Source: Actinopolymorpha sp. NPDC004070 (GTDB lineage Bacteria > Actinomycetota > Actinomycetes > Propionibacteriales > Actinopolymorphaceae). Taken from it: DNA of 64,000 bases. Each line of letters opens with the position of its first letter. Positions within the stretch are counted from its first letter, which is position 1. The DNA lies in the NCBI RefSeq assembly GCF_040610475.1, contig NZ_JBEXMJ010000018.1, forward strand, positions 47,863-111,862, written 5' to 3'. Shown piece after piece: positions 7,192 through 16,693 of the stretch. Below the pieces are notes generated by a model, which was given only the letters and a program-made list of their open reading frames with translations, was not told the DNA's origin and searched no databases. The position numbers and the translations under genes were made by a program.

Positions 7192-9426
7192 ATGCATTCG
7201 ACGACGCAGGGCCTTCCCGGCGCAGGCGGCCACGGCGCCGCTGCCCGGTTGAGGGCTGCGGTCGCCATGTTCCGCGCCGGGATCGACGAGGCCCTGGCCA
7301 CCCCCACCACCAGCCTGGAAGCCCGCGAACTCGGTGAGCTGATCGGCGAACTGACCGTCGAAGGGTCCCGGTACGACGCGCTGAAACTGTCCTTGGTTCG
7401 CCAGGCCGAGGCCCGCGACATCGCCAAGACGACCGGTGCGGCGACCACGGCGACCTGGCTGCGCAACTCCCAGCGGATGGGGAAGAAGGACTCCTACGCC
7501 ACCGTCGCCCTCGCCCGCGACCTCGACCGCACCATCACCCTCACCGCCCGGGCACTGGCGCGAGGGGAACTGTCGTTCCGGCACGCGCAGGTGATCGCCG
7601 GCGCGATCAAGGACCTGCCCAAGTGGATCAGCCTCGAACAACGCATCAAGGGTGAGGAATACCTGATCGAGGAGGCCAAGCGGCGTAACCCCGACGACGT
7701 ACGCCTGCTCGGACGTCACCTCCTGCGGGTGCTGGCACCGGAGGAGTGGGAACGCCGCCTCGGTAAAGAACTCGACGATGCCGAACGCGCCGCAGAACGC
7801 TCCCGCTCCCTGCGGTATGCGCCGAACGGGATCCCCGGTTCGGAGACGGTGGTGATCAAACTGCCGGTGCTGGAGATGGAACAACTCCGCAAAATCATCG
7901 AAACACTCGTCGCCCGCGAGAACAACGGCTCTGGCCCCGACGACCGTCCCCTGGACCAAAAGCGTGGGGACGCGTTCGCGGAGTTGGTCGCCAGGTGGGC
8001 TGAATGGGAAGCCTCGCCCAACCGCGGCCGAGGACGCGACTGCGTCACCGTCCTGATCGATCTGCACAACCTGATGAACGGCGTCGGCTACGGCACCATC
8101 GACGACCTCAACCCCGTCCGCCCCATGCCGTGCGGCTGCCAAACCCCCGACGCCAAACGCCAATCCCAGCGCAAAGCCCAGCGCCAGCCCCAGGACGAGA
8201 CCTCCAAGCGCACCAAGGGTTCTGAGGCGGGACAGTCCGGGCCAGACACGAGCCGCCGCGCCACCGAAGAGGCCAAAGCTGCCAGCTCCAAGCCCAGCAA
8301 GCAGACCGGCAACACCGGCGGCACCAGGGACGCCGGGGACGCCGGGGACGCCGGGGACGCCGAGCCCAGCGACAACGCCGAGCCCAGCAACGATGGCACG
8401 CCCATGACTGCGCCCGGTGCGAGCCCCCACCCCACCGCGGGCGCCTCGCAACCCGACATTGACGACGAGGTCGGCGACCCGGACCTGGCGAACGGCCCCG
8501 GCAAGACAGCCCGACCGGCCGACACCGGCGACCTGCACGCGATGACCGGACAGGGTAAGACGACTGGCCTGCGCGAAACCAGCGGGGCGACCCACACCGA
8601 CGAAACGTGCCGAACCGGAGACGAGAGGGCAACGACAGGCCGCAACGCCCAACCAGTCAAGGAGAAACCACCACCTGGCACCACGGGCCCCGCGGACCGG
8701 ACACCAGAACCACGAGAACCCGGCCAGCACCCACAACCGAACACCGCCACCGGAACGGCCCCGGACCCGGACCCCGAACCCGGGCAGGGACCCGAACCGG
8801 AACCAGGTACCGGACCCGGGGAACCGAACCTCGGGGCACAACACCACGCCGACGCCGAGCCTGAGATCGAGGACGGTGCGGCGGAGCCGGAGGCTGCCTA
8901 CGACCCCAGCGACCCCGATGACCCCAGCGACCCCGATGACCCCAGCGACCCCGACGACCCCAATGGCCGCATCGACCCGCACGACGGCTGCAGCAAGTGC
9001 GGAGGCGGCGGATCAGCAAGGATCCTCGGCCTACGCGGAGAACCCATCTCCGTCGCCACCATCCGCAGGATGGCCTGCGACGCCAACATCATCCCCGTCG
9101 TCCTCGGCGGCAACGGTGAGGTCCTCGACGTCGGCATGGCCGACCGCTTCTTCACCGAAGCACAACGCCGCGCCCTCGCCGTCCGCGACGGCAGCCACTG
9201 CCACTTCCCCGAATGCCACGTCCCCGAACGCCGCTGCATCGCCCACCACATGAACCCCTGGGACAACTTCGGGCCAACCGACCTCGACAACGGAGTCCTC
9301 CTGTGCAAAACCCACCACACCTTCGTCCACCACAAGGGCTGGATCGTGCGCATGGGCGCACACGGCCACCCCGAGTACATCCCGCCGGAGTGGGTGGACC
9401 CGCAGCAGAAAGTGCAACGCCCGTGA
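7192..9426 (+). CDS. DUF222 / HNH endonuclease-domain protein with long disordered linker
   Basis: 744 residues. The N-terminal ~300 residues are a helical DUF222 domain. Residues ~320-620 are a hydrophilic, repeat-rich linker (DAG triplets, EP/PG stretches, DPSDPD repeats). The C-terminal HNH domain (about 660-720) carries CHFPEC, the paired His AHHMNPW, Asn in DLDNGVLLC and KTHHTFVHH, with Cys residues for a structural zinc. Such proteins form multicopy families in actinobacteria (13E12-type in mycobacteria); their role is unknown although DNA cleavage is predicted. The linker is several times longer than usual. It ends 29 bp from the convergent pntB. Confidence 0.85.
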   Translation: MHSTTQGLPGAGGHGAAARLRAAVAMFRAGIDEALATPTTSLEARELGELIGELTVEGSRYDALKLSLVRQAEARDIAKTTGAATTATWLRNSQRMGKKDSYATVALARDLDRTITLTARALARGELSFRHAQVIAGAIKDLPKWISLEQRIKGEEYLIEEAKRRNPDDVRLLGRHLLRVLAPEEWERRLGKELDDAERAAERSRSLRYAPNGIPGSETVVIKLPVLEMEQLRKIIETLVARENNGSGPDDRPLDQKRGDAFAELVARWAEWEASPNRGRGRDCVTVLIDLHNLMNGVGYGTIDDLNPVRPMPCGCQTPDAKRQSQRKAQRQPQDETSKRTKGSEAGQSGPDTSRRATEEAKAASSKPSKQTGNTGGTRDAGDAGDAGDAEPSDNAEPSNDGTPMTAPGASPHPTAGASQPDIDDEVGDPDLANGPGKTARPADTGDLHAMTGQGKTTGLRETSGATHTDETCRTGDERATTGRNAQPVKEKPPPGTTGPADRTPEPREPGQHPQPNTATGTAPDPDPEPGQGPEPEPGTGPGEPNLGAQHHADAEPEIEDGAAEPEAAYDPSDPDDPSDPDDPSDPDDPNGRIDPHDGCSKCGGGGSARILGLRGEPISVATIRRMACDANIIPVVLGGNGEVLDVGMADRFFTEAQRRALAVRDGSHCHFPECHVPERRCIAHHMNPWDNFGPTDLDNGVLLCKTHHTFVHHKGWIVRMGAHGHPEYIPPEWVDPQQKVQRP
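8327..8362. repeat. Four tandem copies of a 9-bp unit (GGGACGCCG)
   Basis: Units at 8327, 8336, 8345 and 8354 are identical and in frame in the HNH gene, encoding the repeating tripeptide R/GDA. Perfect short repeats like this change copy number by slippage, which would lengthen or shorten the linker without breaking the frame. Confidence 0.9.
8902..8955. repeat. Three tandem copies of an 18-bp unit encoding DPSDPD
   Basis: The unit gaccccagcgaccccgat occupies 8902-8919, 8920-8937 and 8938-8955 (the last with one T-to-C change). It is in frame and encodes an acidic repeat directly before the HNH domain of the DUF222 protein. Confidence 0.9.
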
Positions 9427-9455
9427 GGAGCTCAGACCCGAGGGTCCGCCAGGGC

Positions 9456-10841
9456 TCACACCGAACGAAGCGCGGCGACCAGCCTTGTCAACGACTCCTT
9501 GGCGTCACCGAAGAGCACGGTCGTCTTCGGATCGTGCAGGAGGGGGTTCTCGATCCCGGCGAACCCGGGCCGCATCGAGCGCTTCAGGAACACCACCGCC
9601 TTGGACTCGTCGGCGTTCAGGATCGGCATCCCGGCGATGGGAGACCCGAACGGCTCACGCGCGGACGGGTTCACCACATCGTTCGCGCCGACCACGAGCG
9701 CCACGTCGGTGGCCCGGAACTCCGGGTTGACGTCGGCCATCTCCACCAGTTGCTCGTACGGCACATCGGCCTCGGCGAGCAGCACGTTCATGTGGCCGGG
9801 CATCCGGCCGGCCACCGGGTGGATGGCGTACACGACCTCGACGTCGCGCGCGGCCAGCGCCTCGGCGAGTTCGCGGAGCACGTGCTGTGCCTGCGCGACG
9901 GCCAGCCCGTACCCAGGGATCAGCACCACCCGGCGCGCGTACCCCAGCATCACCGCGATGTCTCCGGCACCCGCGGACTTCACCGGCCGGGACGTCTCCT
10001 CGGTCGCGCCCTGCGTCGACGGACCGGCGAGCCCACCGAACAGGATCGTCGTCACCCTGCGCCCCATCGCCTGCGCCATCAACCTGGTCAGCAACGAACC
10101 CGCCGCACCGACGAGGGTGCCCGCCACCAGCAACAACGCGTTGCCGAGCAGATAGCCGCTCGCGGCCACCGACAGACCGGTGAAGGCGTTCAGCAGCGAC
10201 ACGACGACCGGGACGTCCGCGCCGCCAACCGGCAGCACCAACAGCACACCCACGCCGAGCGCCAGCACCGCCAGCACGATCCCGAACACCAGCGAGCCGA
10301 GTACGACCGTGGTCACCGCCGCGGCAAGGGTCACCACCAGGACGCCGCCGTAGACCAGCCGGGTGTGGGGTACGACGATCGGCCGGCCGGGCACCCAGTC
10401 CTGCAGCTTCCCGAACGTCACCAGCGAACCCGCGAAGCTCACCGCACCGACCAGCACCGTGGACGCCACCGCGATCCGGGCGCCCACACCGGCGTCGGCG
10501 AGCTCGCTGAGCTCGAGCAGCGCCACCAGGGCTGCCGACGCACCGCCGACACCGTTGAACAACGCCACCAGCTGCGGCATCGCCGTCATCACCACCCGGC
10601 GGGCGGCGACCGCACCGGCCGCCGCACCGAGAGCGATGGCGATCAGGATCGGAAGAAGATGCGCAGGACGTACGGCGGCGAACGTCACGGCCACCGCCAG
10701 CACCGCACCGGCGGCACCGACGAGATTGCCGATCCGCGACGTGCGCGGTGCGGCCAGCCCGCGAAGGGCGAGGATGAAGCACACCGCCGCGACGAGGTAG
10801 CCGAGCTGTGCCCACACGGGCGCGGTCAGGGGGTCAGCCAT
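9456..10841 (-). CDS. pntB: NAD(P) transhydrogenase subunit beta
   Basis: 461 residues from the ATG at 10841 (AGGAG ten bases upstream); a start 11 codons earlier is possible but lies inside pntAb. It is the membrane and NADP(H)-binding subunit of the proton-translocating transhydrogenase. The N-terminal ~270 residues hold about nine membrane helices. The soluble domain III has VLIPGYGLAVAQAQH (GYGxAVAxAQ fingerprint) and GANDVVNPSA. It exchanges hydride between NADH and NADP+ using the proton gradient. It overlaps the end of pntAb by 8 bp, so the three pnt genes form one operon. Confidence 0.95.
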   Translation of the reverse strand: MADPLTAPVWAQLGYLVAAVCFILALRGLAAPRTSRIGNLVGAAGAVLAVAVTFAAVRPAHLLPILIAIALGAAAGAVAARRVVMTAMPQLVALFNGVGGASAALVALLELSELADAGVGARIAVASTVLVGAVSFAGSLVTFGKLQDWVPGRPIVVPHTRLVYGGVLVVTLAAAVTTVVLGSLVFGIVLAVLALGVGVLLVLPVGGADVPVVVSLLNAFTGLSVAASGYLLGNALLLVAGTLVGAAGSLLTRLMAQAMGRRVTTILFGGLAGPSTQGATEETSRPVKSAGAGDIAVMLGYARRVVLIPGYGLAVAQAQHVLRELAEALAARDVEVVYAIHPVAGRMPGHMNVLLAEADVPYEQLVEMADVNPEFRATDVALVVGANDVVNPSAREPFGSPIAGMPILNADESKAVVFLKRSMRPGFAGIENPLLHDPKTTVLFGDAKESLTRLVAALRSV

Positions 10842-11142
10842 GACGTCTGGGGCTCCTGGCAGGGGTCCTGGCACGGAACATGTCCAGCATGCGGTCGGTC
10901 ACCACGAAACCGCCCACGAGGTTCAGGGTCGCGAGGAACACCGCCACCAGTCCGACCCACAGTTCGACCGTGTCGCGGGCTCGGCCGGTCACCAGGATCG
11001 CCCCGATGAGGATCACGCCGTGGATCGCGTTCGCACCCGACATCAGCGGCGTGTGCAACGTCGTGGACACCTTCGAGATGACCTCGTACCCCGTGAACGC
11101 GCTGAGCACGAAGACGGTCAGCAACGCGACCCCCTCGGTCAC
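10834..11142 (-). CDS. pntAb: NAD(P) transhydrogenase subunit alpha, membrane part
   Basis: A 102-residue three-helix membrane protein (helices around 5-20, 35-52 and 60-82, the last ending GGFVVTDRMLDMF), the PntA2/PntAb subunit of split transhydrogenases. The GTG start directly follows the pntAa TAG stop, so translation is coupled. In Escherichia coli this segment is fused to the NAD(H)-binding part; the split form seen here is usual in actinobacteria and alphaproteobacteria. Confidence 0.93.
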   Translation of the reverse strand: MTEGVALLTVFVLSAFTGYEVISKVSTTLHTPLMSGANAIHGVILIGAILVTGRARDTVELWVGLVAVFLATLNLVGGFVVTDRMLDMFRARTPARSPRRHG

Positions 11143-12267
11143 CTACCCCACCTCCCCGAGGAGTTCCAGTGTCGGCCGGTGTACCACCTCACCCGCATGG
11201 GTGACACAGGTGGCGGACAGGATGTCATCACCGAAGTCCAGATGCAGGGCGCCGACACGCACCATCAGCAACAGCACGTTGAGCACGTTGTGGCCGTACA
11301 GCTCGCTGGCCGGTCGCGGCAGCTGGCTGGGAACGTTGGAGCCACCCCAGACCAGCACGCCCTCGACCATCACCTCGTGCCCGGGAATGCTGCCCTCGAC
11401 GTTGCCGCCCTGGTCGGCGGCCAGGTCGACCACCACCGACCCCGCACGCATCCCGGCGACCATCTCGGTGGTGACGAGCACCGGCGCGGTCCGGCCTGGC
11501 ACCGCCGCGGTGGTGATCACCACGTCGGCGGCGGCGACGTGCGGGGCGAGCAGCTCCCGCTGGCGGGTGGCGCGTTCCTCGGTCATCTCCCGTGCGTAAC
11601 CTCCGGCGCCGGACAGCGGCGGCAGGTCGAGCTGCACGAACTTCGCGCCGACGCTGGCCACCTCCTCCGCCGAGCTCTCGCGTACGTCGTAGGCCTCCAC
11701 CACCGCGCCGAGCCGGCGCGCGGTCGCGATCGCCTGCAGCCCGGCGACCCCGGCGCCGAGCACCAGCACGGTCGCCGGCCGCACCGTGCCGGCGGCCGTC
11801 ATGAACAACGGAAAGAACCGCTGCAGGCGTTCGGCGGCGACGATCGCACCTCGGTAGCCCGCCACCATCGACTGCGACGACAACGCGTCCATCGGCTGCG
11901 CGCGGGCGGTACGCGGCACGAGGTCCATCGAGAACGACGTGATGCGACGCTCGCGCAACCGGCGCACGAGCGGACCCTCCTCCGCCGTCGGCAGGAACGA
12001 CACCGTCACCGCACCCTCGCCGAGCTGGCGGGCGGTGCTGAGGTTGATCGGCTGCACCGACACCACGACGTCGGCACCGGCGAGCACGTCCTCGCTCACC
12101 TGCGCGCCCATCGCGCGGTAGGCGTCGTCGGTGGCGCCCGCCTCGTTGCCGGCGCCGGATTCCACCGACACCTCGACGCCCGCCGCCAGCAGCCGGGGCA
12201 GGTGCTCCGGCAGCAGCGCGACGCGGCGTTCACCGGTCCTGCGTTCCCGAAGTACGGCTATCCTCAC
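11143..12267 (-). CDS. pntAa: NAD(P) transhydrogenase subunit alpha, NAD(H)-binding part
   Basis: 374 residues, related to alanine dehydrogenase. It starts RIAVLRERRTGERRVALLPE and has a Rossmann nucleotide loop VLVLGAGVAGLQAIATARRLG (about residue 170). The RQD-like loop region is present as VDLAADQGGNVE. It binds NAD(H) on the cytoplasmic side and passes hydride to PntB. It is first gene of pntAa-pntAb-pntB. The GTG start has no ribosome site but a TATGGT -10 box eight bases upstream, so it is probably leaderless. Confidence 0.94.
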   Translation of the reverse strand: MRIAVLRERRTGERRVALLPEHLPRLLAAGVEVSVESGAGNEAGATDDAYRAMGAQVSEDVLAGADVVVSVQPINLSTARQLGEGAVTVSFLPTAEEGPLVRRLRERRITSFSMDLVPRTARAQPMDALSSQSMVAGYRGAIVAAERLQRFFPLFMTAAGTVRPATVLVLGAGVAGLQAIATARRLGAVVEAYDVRESSAEEVASVGAKFVQLDLPPLSGAGGYAREMTEERATRQRELLAPHVAAADVVITTAAVPGRTAPVLVTTEMVAGMRAGSVVVDLAADQGGNVEGSIPGHEVMVEGVLVWGGSNVPSQLPRPASELYGHNVLNVLLLMVRVGALHLDFGDDILSATCVTHAGEVVHRPTLELLGEVG

Positions 12268-12281
12268 GGGCGGCCACCATA
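12268..12281 (-). promoter_or_regulatory. -10 element TATGGT for the pnt operon
   Basis: On the minus strand TATGGT (12281-12276) is followed by eight bases and the pntAa GTG, with no ribosome site between, the same layout as upp and fbiC. Confidence 0.5.
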
Positions 12282-12356
12282 CGGCACCCCCGGATGCGGA
12301 GGTAGGTTCGGAGCCGTGCCCGGACAGCGGTACCCCACCGACGAAAGGAGCGCCCC

Positions 12357-13130
12357 ATGTGCTTCGACGCGGACGCCCTGCCCCCCGAGCCGCCCGGTGG
12401 TGCCGAGCCGGTCACCGGCTCCCGCATCACGCTGACCGCCGCCGACGGCGCCACCTTCGGCGCCTACGAGGCGGACGCGCCCGCGTCCAGCGGCGCCGGG
12501 GTGGTGGTGATGCCGGACGTGCGCGGCCTGTTCGGTTTCTACGAGAACCTCGCCGAGCGCTTCGCCGGCGTGGGCATCGACGCCGTCGCCATCGACTACT
12601 TCGGGCGTACGGCCGAGGAGCCGCCGCACGCGCGTGGTGACGACTTCGACTTCCGCTCCCATGTCGCCCGTACGACACCGGAGTCGGTCGCGGCCGACGT
12701 CGGCGCCGCGGTGGACCGGCTGCGAAGCCGCGGCCGGGTGACCTCCGTGTTCACCGTCGGCTTCTGCTTCGGCGGTTCGTACTCCTTCCTCGCCGCGTCG
12801 CGCACCGACCTCGCCGGCGTGATCGGCTTCTACGGCGGCATGCGGCAGCGGGTGGAGGGCGGCCCCACGCCGATCAGCGAGGCCGCGACGTACAAGGCAC
12901 CGATACTCGGCCTGTTCGGCGGGGCGGACGAGAGCATCCCGCCGGAGAAGGTGGAGGAGTTCCGGTCGGCGCTGGAGTCCGCCGGGGCGGAGCACACCCT
13001 GCACACCTACCCGGGCGCGCCGCACAGCTTCTTCGACCGCAGCTTCGACGACTACGCCGCCGAGTGCGCCGACGCGTGGACCCGGGTGCGCGAGTTTGTT
13101 GCCACCCGCTCCGGTCCCCGGCCGGCCTGA
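12357..13130 (+). CDS. Dienelactone hydrolase family protein
   Basis: A 257-residue cytosolic alpha/beta-hydrolase. The nucleophile is Cys137 in GFCFGGSYS, with Asp191 (GGADESI) and His223 (GAPHSFFDR) completing the triad, which is the dienelactone hydrolase pattern. GGAG lies before the ATG. Family members open dienelactones in chloro-aromatic breakdown, but many chromosomal copies hydrolyse other esters or lactones. No aromatic degradation genes are nearby. It is divergent from the pnt operon (89 bp between starts). Confidence 0.85.
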   Translation: MCFDADALPPEPPGGAEPVTGSRITLTAADGATFGAYEADAPASSGAGVVVMPDVRGLFGFYENLAERFAGVGIDAVAIDYFGRTAEEPPHARGDDFDFRSHVARTTPESVAADVGAAVDRLRSRGRVTSVFTVGFCFGGSYSFLAASRTDLAGVIGFYGGMRQRVEGGPTPISEAATYKAPILGLFGGADESIPPEKVEEFRSALESAGAEHTLHTYPGAPHSFFDRSFDDYAAECADAWTRVREFVATRSGPRPA

Positions 13131-13312
13131 CGCGCGGAGAAGCAGCCGACCGAGCAGCCCGCCGCGCCGGGAAGAGCCGCCGCGCCGGACGGCTCGCTGG
13201 TGTGGGCGGGCTCGCCCGCAGGGCGGTACCAGCTGGCGGGCAGGCGCTTTCCACCGTTCGCGGAGGGGGCCTTACGGTGGGCCGAGAACGATCCCACCCA
13301 GGAGGGCCACCC

Positions 13313-16300
13313 ATGGCTGCGAACGATCCGACCGGGCGGCCCGACGCCCACACGCCAGATCCCGCCGAGACCCCCGACGCGCTCGGTGCGCTGCGGGTGT
13401 GGGAGACGCCGGAGTTCACCGGCGCCAACCGCCTGCCCGGACGCGCGACCATGCTGCCCTACCCGACCGCCGAGCAGGCCCGCGCCCAGACCGGCGCCCG
13501 GGTGCTGTCGCTGGACGGCGACTGGGCGTTCAAGGTGGTCGACCGGCCGGAGGACACCCCGGCCGACTTCCCCGCCGCGGACCTGGACGTCTCCGGCTGG
13601 GACACGGTGGTGGTGCCGGGCAACTGGACGATGCAGGGCCACGGCCGCCCGCAGTACACCAACGTGCAGATGCCGTTCGCGCCCAACCGGCCACCGTACG
13701 TGCCGGCGGCAAACCCGACCGGGCTGTACCGCACGGCGTTCGACCTGCCCGCGGACTGGGACGGCTCCCGCCTCGTCCTGCACGTCGGCGGCGCGATCTC
13801 GGTGTCCTCGATCTGGGTGAACGGCATCCCGGTGGGCATCGGCAAGGACTCCCGGCTGCCCAGCGAGTACGACGTGACGGCGGCACTGCGCCCAGGCGCC
13901 AACACCCTCGCCGTCCAGGTCATCCAGTGGTCGGACGCGAGCTACGTCGAGGACCAGGACCAGTGGTGGCAGGCCGGCATTCACCGCTCGGTTTATCTGT
14001 ACGCCACACCGGTGACGCACCTCGCCGACGTCGCGGTCACCGCCGGTTACGACCACACCACCGGCGCGGGAACCCTCACCGTCTCCGCCGAGGTCGGCGA
14101 GCTGCCCGGCCCCGGCTGGAAGGTCACCGCGGTCCTGGACGCTCCCGACGGAGGGCCGGCTCTGGCCGAGCCGCTGACCGGCGAGCCGGCCGCCCGCGCC
14201 GGTGACCTGCCCGGGCTCGGCGTGGTCGGCCTGGCCGCGAACCTGCCGTCGGTCTCGCCCTGGTCGGCGGAGGTGCCGACGCTCTACACCGTCGTGGTGA
14301 GCCTGGTCGACCCCGACGGCAACGAGGTCGAGGCGACCCGCGTCCGCACCGGTTTCCGTACGGTCGAGATCCGTGACCGCGAGCTCCTCGTCAACGGCCG
14401 CCCGGTCTACATCCGCGGCGTCAACCGGCACGAGCACCACGACACGTTCGGCAGCGCGGTGCCGAAGGAGACCGTCGAGCAGGACGTCCGGGTGCTGAAG
14501 GCGTTCAACGTCAACGCGGTCCGCACCTCGCACTACCCGCCGGACCCGTACTTCCTGGAGCTCGCCGACATCCACGGCTTCTACGTCGTCGACGAGGCGA
14601 ACATCGAGGCACACGCCAACTACACGACCATCTGCGACGACCCGCGCTACCAGGCGGCGTTCGTCGACCGGGTGAGCCGGATGGTGCTGCGCGACCGCAA
14701 CCACCCGAGCATCATCGCCTGGTCGCTCGGCAACGAGTCCGGTTACGGCCCCAACCACGACGCGGCCGCCGGCTGGGTCCGCCGGGTGGACCCGACCCGG
14801 GTGGTGCACTACGAGGGGGCGATCGCGCCGGACTGGTCGGCCGGCCACCCGTCCTCGGACCTGATCTGCCCGATGTACCCGTCGATCGACCGGATCGTGG
14901 AGTGGGCGAAGACCACCACCGACCACCGGCCGCTGATCATGTGCGAGTACGCCCACGCGATGGGCAACAGCTGCGGCAACCTCGCCGACTACTGGGCGGC
15001 GATCGAGGGCTACCACGGGCTGCAGGGCGGGTTCATCTGGGAGATGCTCGACCACGGCATCCGGAAGAGCCCGAACGACCCGCGGCCCGGCTTCTCCTCC
15101 GGTGACCAGCCGGGGTACTGGAGCTACGGCGGCGACTTCGGCGACACCCCGCACGACGGCAACTTCGTCTGCGACGGGCTGTTCTGGCCCGACCGGACCG
15201 CGCACCCGGCGATGTGGGAGGCCAAGCGGCTGTTCCAGCCGTTCGACGCGACGCTGGTCGGGGACGACCGGCTGCGCGTACGCAACAAGTACGACTTCCG
15301 CGACCTGTCCCACCTGCGGATCTCCTGGGAGGTCACCGTGGACGGGACCGTGGTGGAGTCCGGCACGCTGCCGGGCCTGTCCACCGCGCCGGGCACGGAG
15401 GAGGAGATCGCCGTGCCGTGGAAGCGGCCGGCGCTCGACCCGGGCCAGGAGGCGTACGGCACGGTGCGGTTCCACGCCGACGACGTGCCGCTGGCCGGGC
15501 CCGGGCACGAGGTCGGCTGGGTGCAGCTGCCGATCGGCACCGGGCCCGCGGCCTCCGCGTCGGCGCAGTCGGCGACGGCCGGCTCGTCCCTGGCGGTGGA
15601 GGAGTCCGGGGACGGCTGGACCGTGAGCGGTGACCGGGTGGAGGTGACGGTACGCCGCGCCGACGGCGCGCTCACCGCGTGGCGGGTCGACGGCGTGGAC
15701 CTGCTGGAGTCCGGCCCGGTGGTCAACACCTGGCGGGCGCCGACCGACAACGACGGCATCCGGCTGGACGAGAGCCCCTGGCAGCGCGGCCACCAGGCGT
15801 ACTTCCGCTGGCTGGACGCCGGCCTGGACCATCTGGTCACGAGCACCGAGTCGGTGCGGGTGGAGGCGGCCAAGGACGGCGGCGCGCTCGTCACCCGGGT
15901 CGAGCGGCTCGCCCCGCAGAGTCCCGAGGGCAGGCAGGCGGCCACCGGGGACACCGGCATCGTGCACGAGGCCCGCTGGGAGATCCGCGCCGACGGCTCG
16001 GTGACCGCGAGCCACCACGTCGAGGTGGGTGCGGGGCTGCCGGACCTGCCGCGCGTGGGAGTGCTCGCCACCGTGCCGGCGGGCTTCGAGCAGGTGGAGT
16101 GGTTCGGCCGCGGGCCGCACGAGAGCTACGTCGACCGCAAGGCCGGGGCGGCGGTGGGCCGCTGGTCGGGAACGGTGGACGAGCAGTACGTGCCGTACAT
16201 CCTGCCGCAGGAACACGGCAACAAGACCGACGTGCGCTGGCTCGCACTGCGCCGGGCCGACGGCACCGGGCTGCTGGTGAGCGCGCCGACTCCGGTGGAG

Positions 16301-16543
16301 GCCGGGGTGTCGCACTACTCCGCCCAGACGCTCGGGACGGCGCGGCACACCGTCGATCTGGTACGCGACGACGTCACCTACCTCACCGTCGACGTCCGCC
16401 AGCGCGGGCTGGGCGGCGCGAGCTGCGGGCCGGACGCGCTGGAGGTCTACCACGTACCGTCGGGTACGTCGTACGACCTGGCCTACCGGCTGGTCCCGCT
16501 GCGCGCCGACGACGACCCGGCGCAGGTGCACCGGACGGTCTGA
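13313..16543 (+). CDS. Beta-galactosidase, GH2, large LacZ type
   Basis: 1076 residues; the ATG at 13313 follows AGGAGG. Domains in order: sugar-binding jelly roll (about 60-240), Ig-like domain, TIM barrel with GVNRHEHHD, acid/base Glu475 in GNESGYG and nucleophile Glu545 in MCEYAHAMGNS, a second Ig-like domain, and the C-terminal beta-sandwich of LacZ (FGRGPHESYVDRK). All catalytic residues are present and there is no signal peptide, so it acts on imported beta-galactosides. No lacI-type regulator or lactose permease adjoins it. The ABC importer starting 5 kb away could supply its substrate, but this is an inference from proximity only. Confidence 0.93.
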   Translation: MAANDPTGRPDAHTPDPAETPDALGALRVWETPEFTGANRLPGRATMLPYPTAEQARAQTGARVLSLDGDWAFKVVDRPEDTPADFPAADLDVSGWDTVVVPGNWTMQGHGRPQYTNVQMPFAPNRPPYVPAANPTGLYRTAFDLPADWDGSRLVLHVGGAISVSSIWVNGIPVGIGKDSRLPSEYDVTAALRPGANTLAVQVIQWSDASYVEDQDQWWQAGIHRSVYLYATPVTHLADVAVTAGYDHTTGAGTLTVSAEVGELPGPGWKVTAVLDAPDGGPALAEPLTGEPAARAGDLPGLGVVGLAANLPSVSPWSAEVPTLYTVVVSLVDPDGNEVEATRVRTGFRTVEIRDRELLVNGRPVYIRGVNRHEHHDTFGSAVPKETVEQDVRVLKAFNVNAVRTSHYPPDPYFLELADIHGFYVVDEANIEAHANYTTICDDPRYQAAFVDRVSRMVLRDRNHPSIIAWSLGNESGYGPNHDAAAGWVRRVDPTRVVHYEGAIAPDWSAGHPSSDLICPMYPSIDRIVEWAKTTTDHRPLIMCEYAHAMGNSCGNLADYWAAIEGYHGLQGGFIWEMLDHGIRKSPNDPRPGFSSGDQPGYWSYGGDFGDTPHDGNFVCDGLFWPDRTAHPAMWEAKRLFQPFDATLVGDDRLRVRNKYDFRDLSHLRISWEVTVDGTVVESGTLPGLSTAPGTEEEIAVPWKRPALDPGQEAYGTVRFHADDVPLAGPGHEVGWVQLPIGTGPAASASAQSATAGSSLAVEESGDGWTVSGDRVEVTVRRADGALTAWRVDGVDLLESGPVVNTWRAPTDNDGIRLDESPWQRGHQAYFRWLDAGLDHLVTSTESVRVEAAKDGGALVTRVERLAPQSPEGRQAATGDTGIVHEARWEIRADGSVTASHHVEVGAGLPDLPRVGVLATVPAGFEQVEWFGRGPHESYVDRKAGAAVGRWSGTVDEQYVPYILPQEHGNKTDVRWLALRRADGTGLLVSAPTPVEAGVSHYSAQTLGTARHTVDLVRDDVTYLTVDVRQRGLGGASCGPDALEVYHVPSGTSYDLAYRLVPLRADDDPAQVHRTV

Positions 16544-16544
16544 A

Positions 16545-16568
16545 CGGCCGGTTGACCAGCACCGGCCG
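16545..16568 (+). terminator. Hairpin after the beta-galactosidase gene
   Basis: CGGCCGG (16545-16551) pairs with CCGGCCG (16562-16568), 10-nt loop, one base after the TGA stop. There is no T run, so it is a probable rather than certain terminator. A second 7-bp inverted repeat (CGGGCCG 16612-16618 / CGGCCCG 16632-16638) lies between the convergent genes. Confidence 0.45.
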
Positions 16569-16693
16569 ACCACCTGGCCGACACCGCGGCGGTCCGAACT
16601 CCTCGAGGGGGCGGGCCGCCGCTGTGTCGTTCGGCCCGAGTGTTGGTTCCGCCTGAACGTTCTACCGGGCCGACGACTGTCAAGGCGAGGTTG

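Noticed and set aside
8327-8955. Short regular repeats suggesting a CRISPR array
   Set aside because: The units are 9 and 18 bp, contiguous without spacers, and in frame within a coding sequence. No cas genes are present.
7159-8982. 607-codon minus-strand frame opposite the HNH gene
   Set aside because: Its protein is repetitive Gly/Val/Ala from antisense reading of the linker. The plus-strand frame has DUF222 and HNH motifs and a promoter.
13052-16573. Open frame of more than 1,100 codons on the minus strand
   Set aside because: It is antisense to the GH2 beta-galactosidase, which has every catalytic motif. The translated product is a low-complexity Arg/Val/Gly/Ala string, typical of a shadow in GC-rich DNA.
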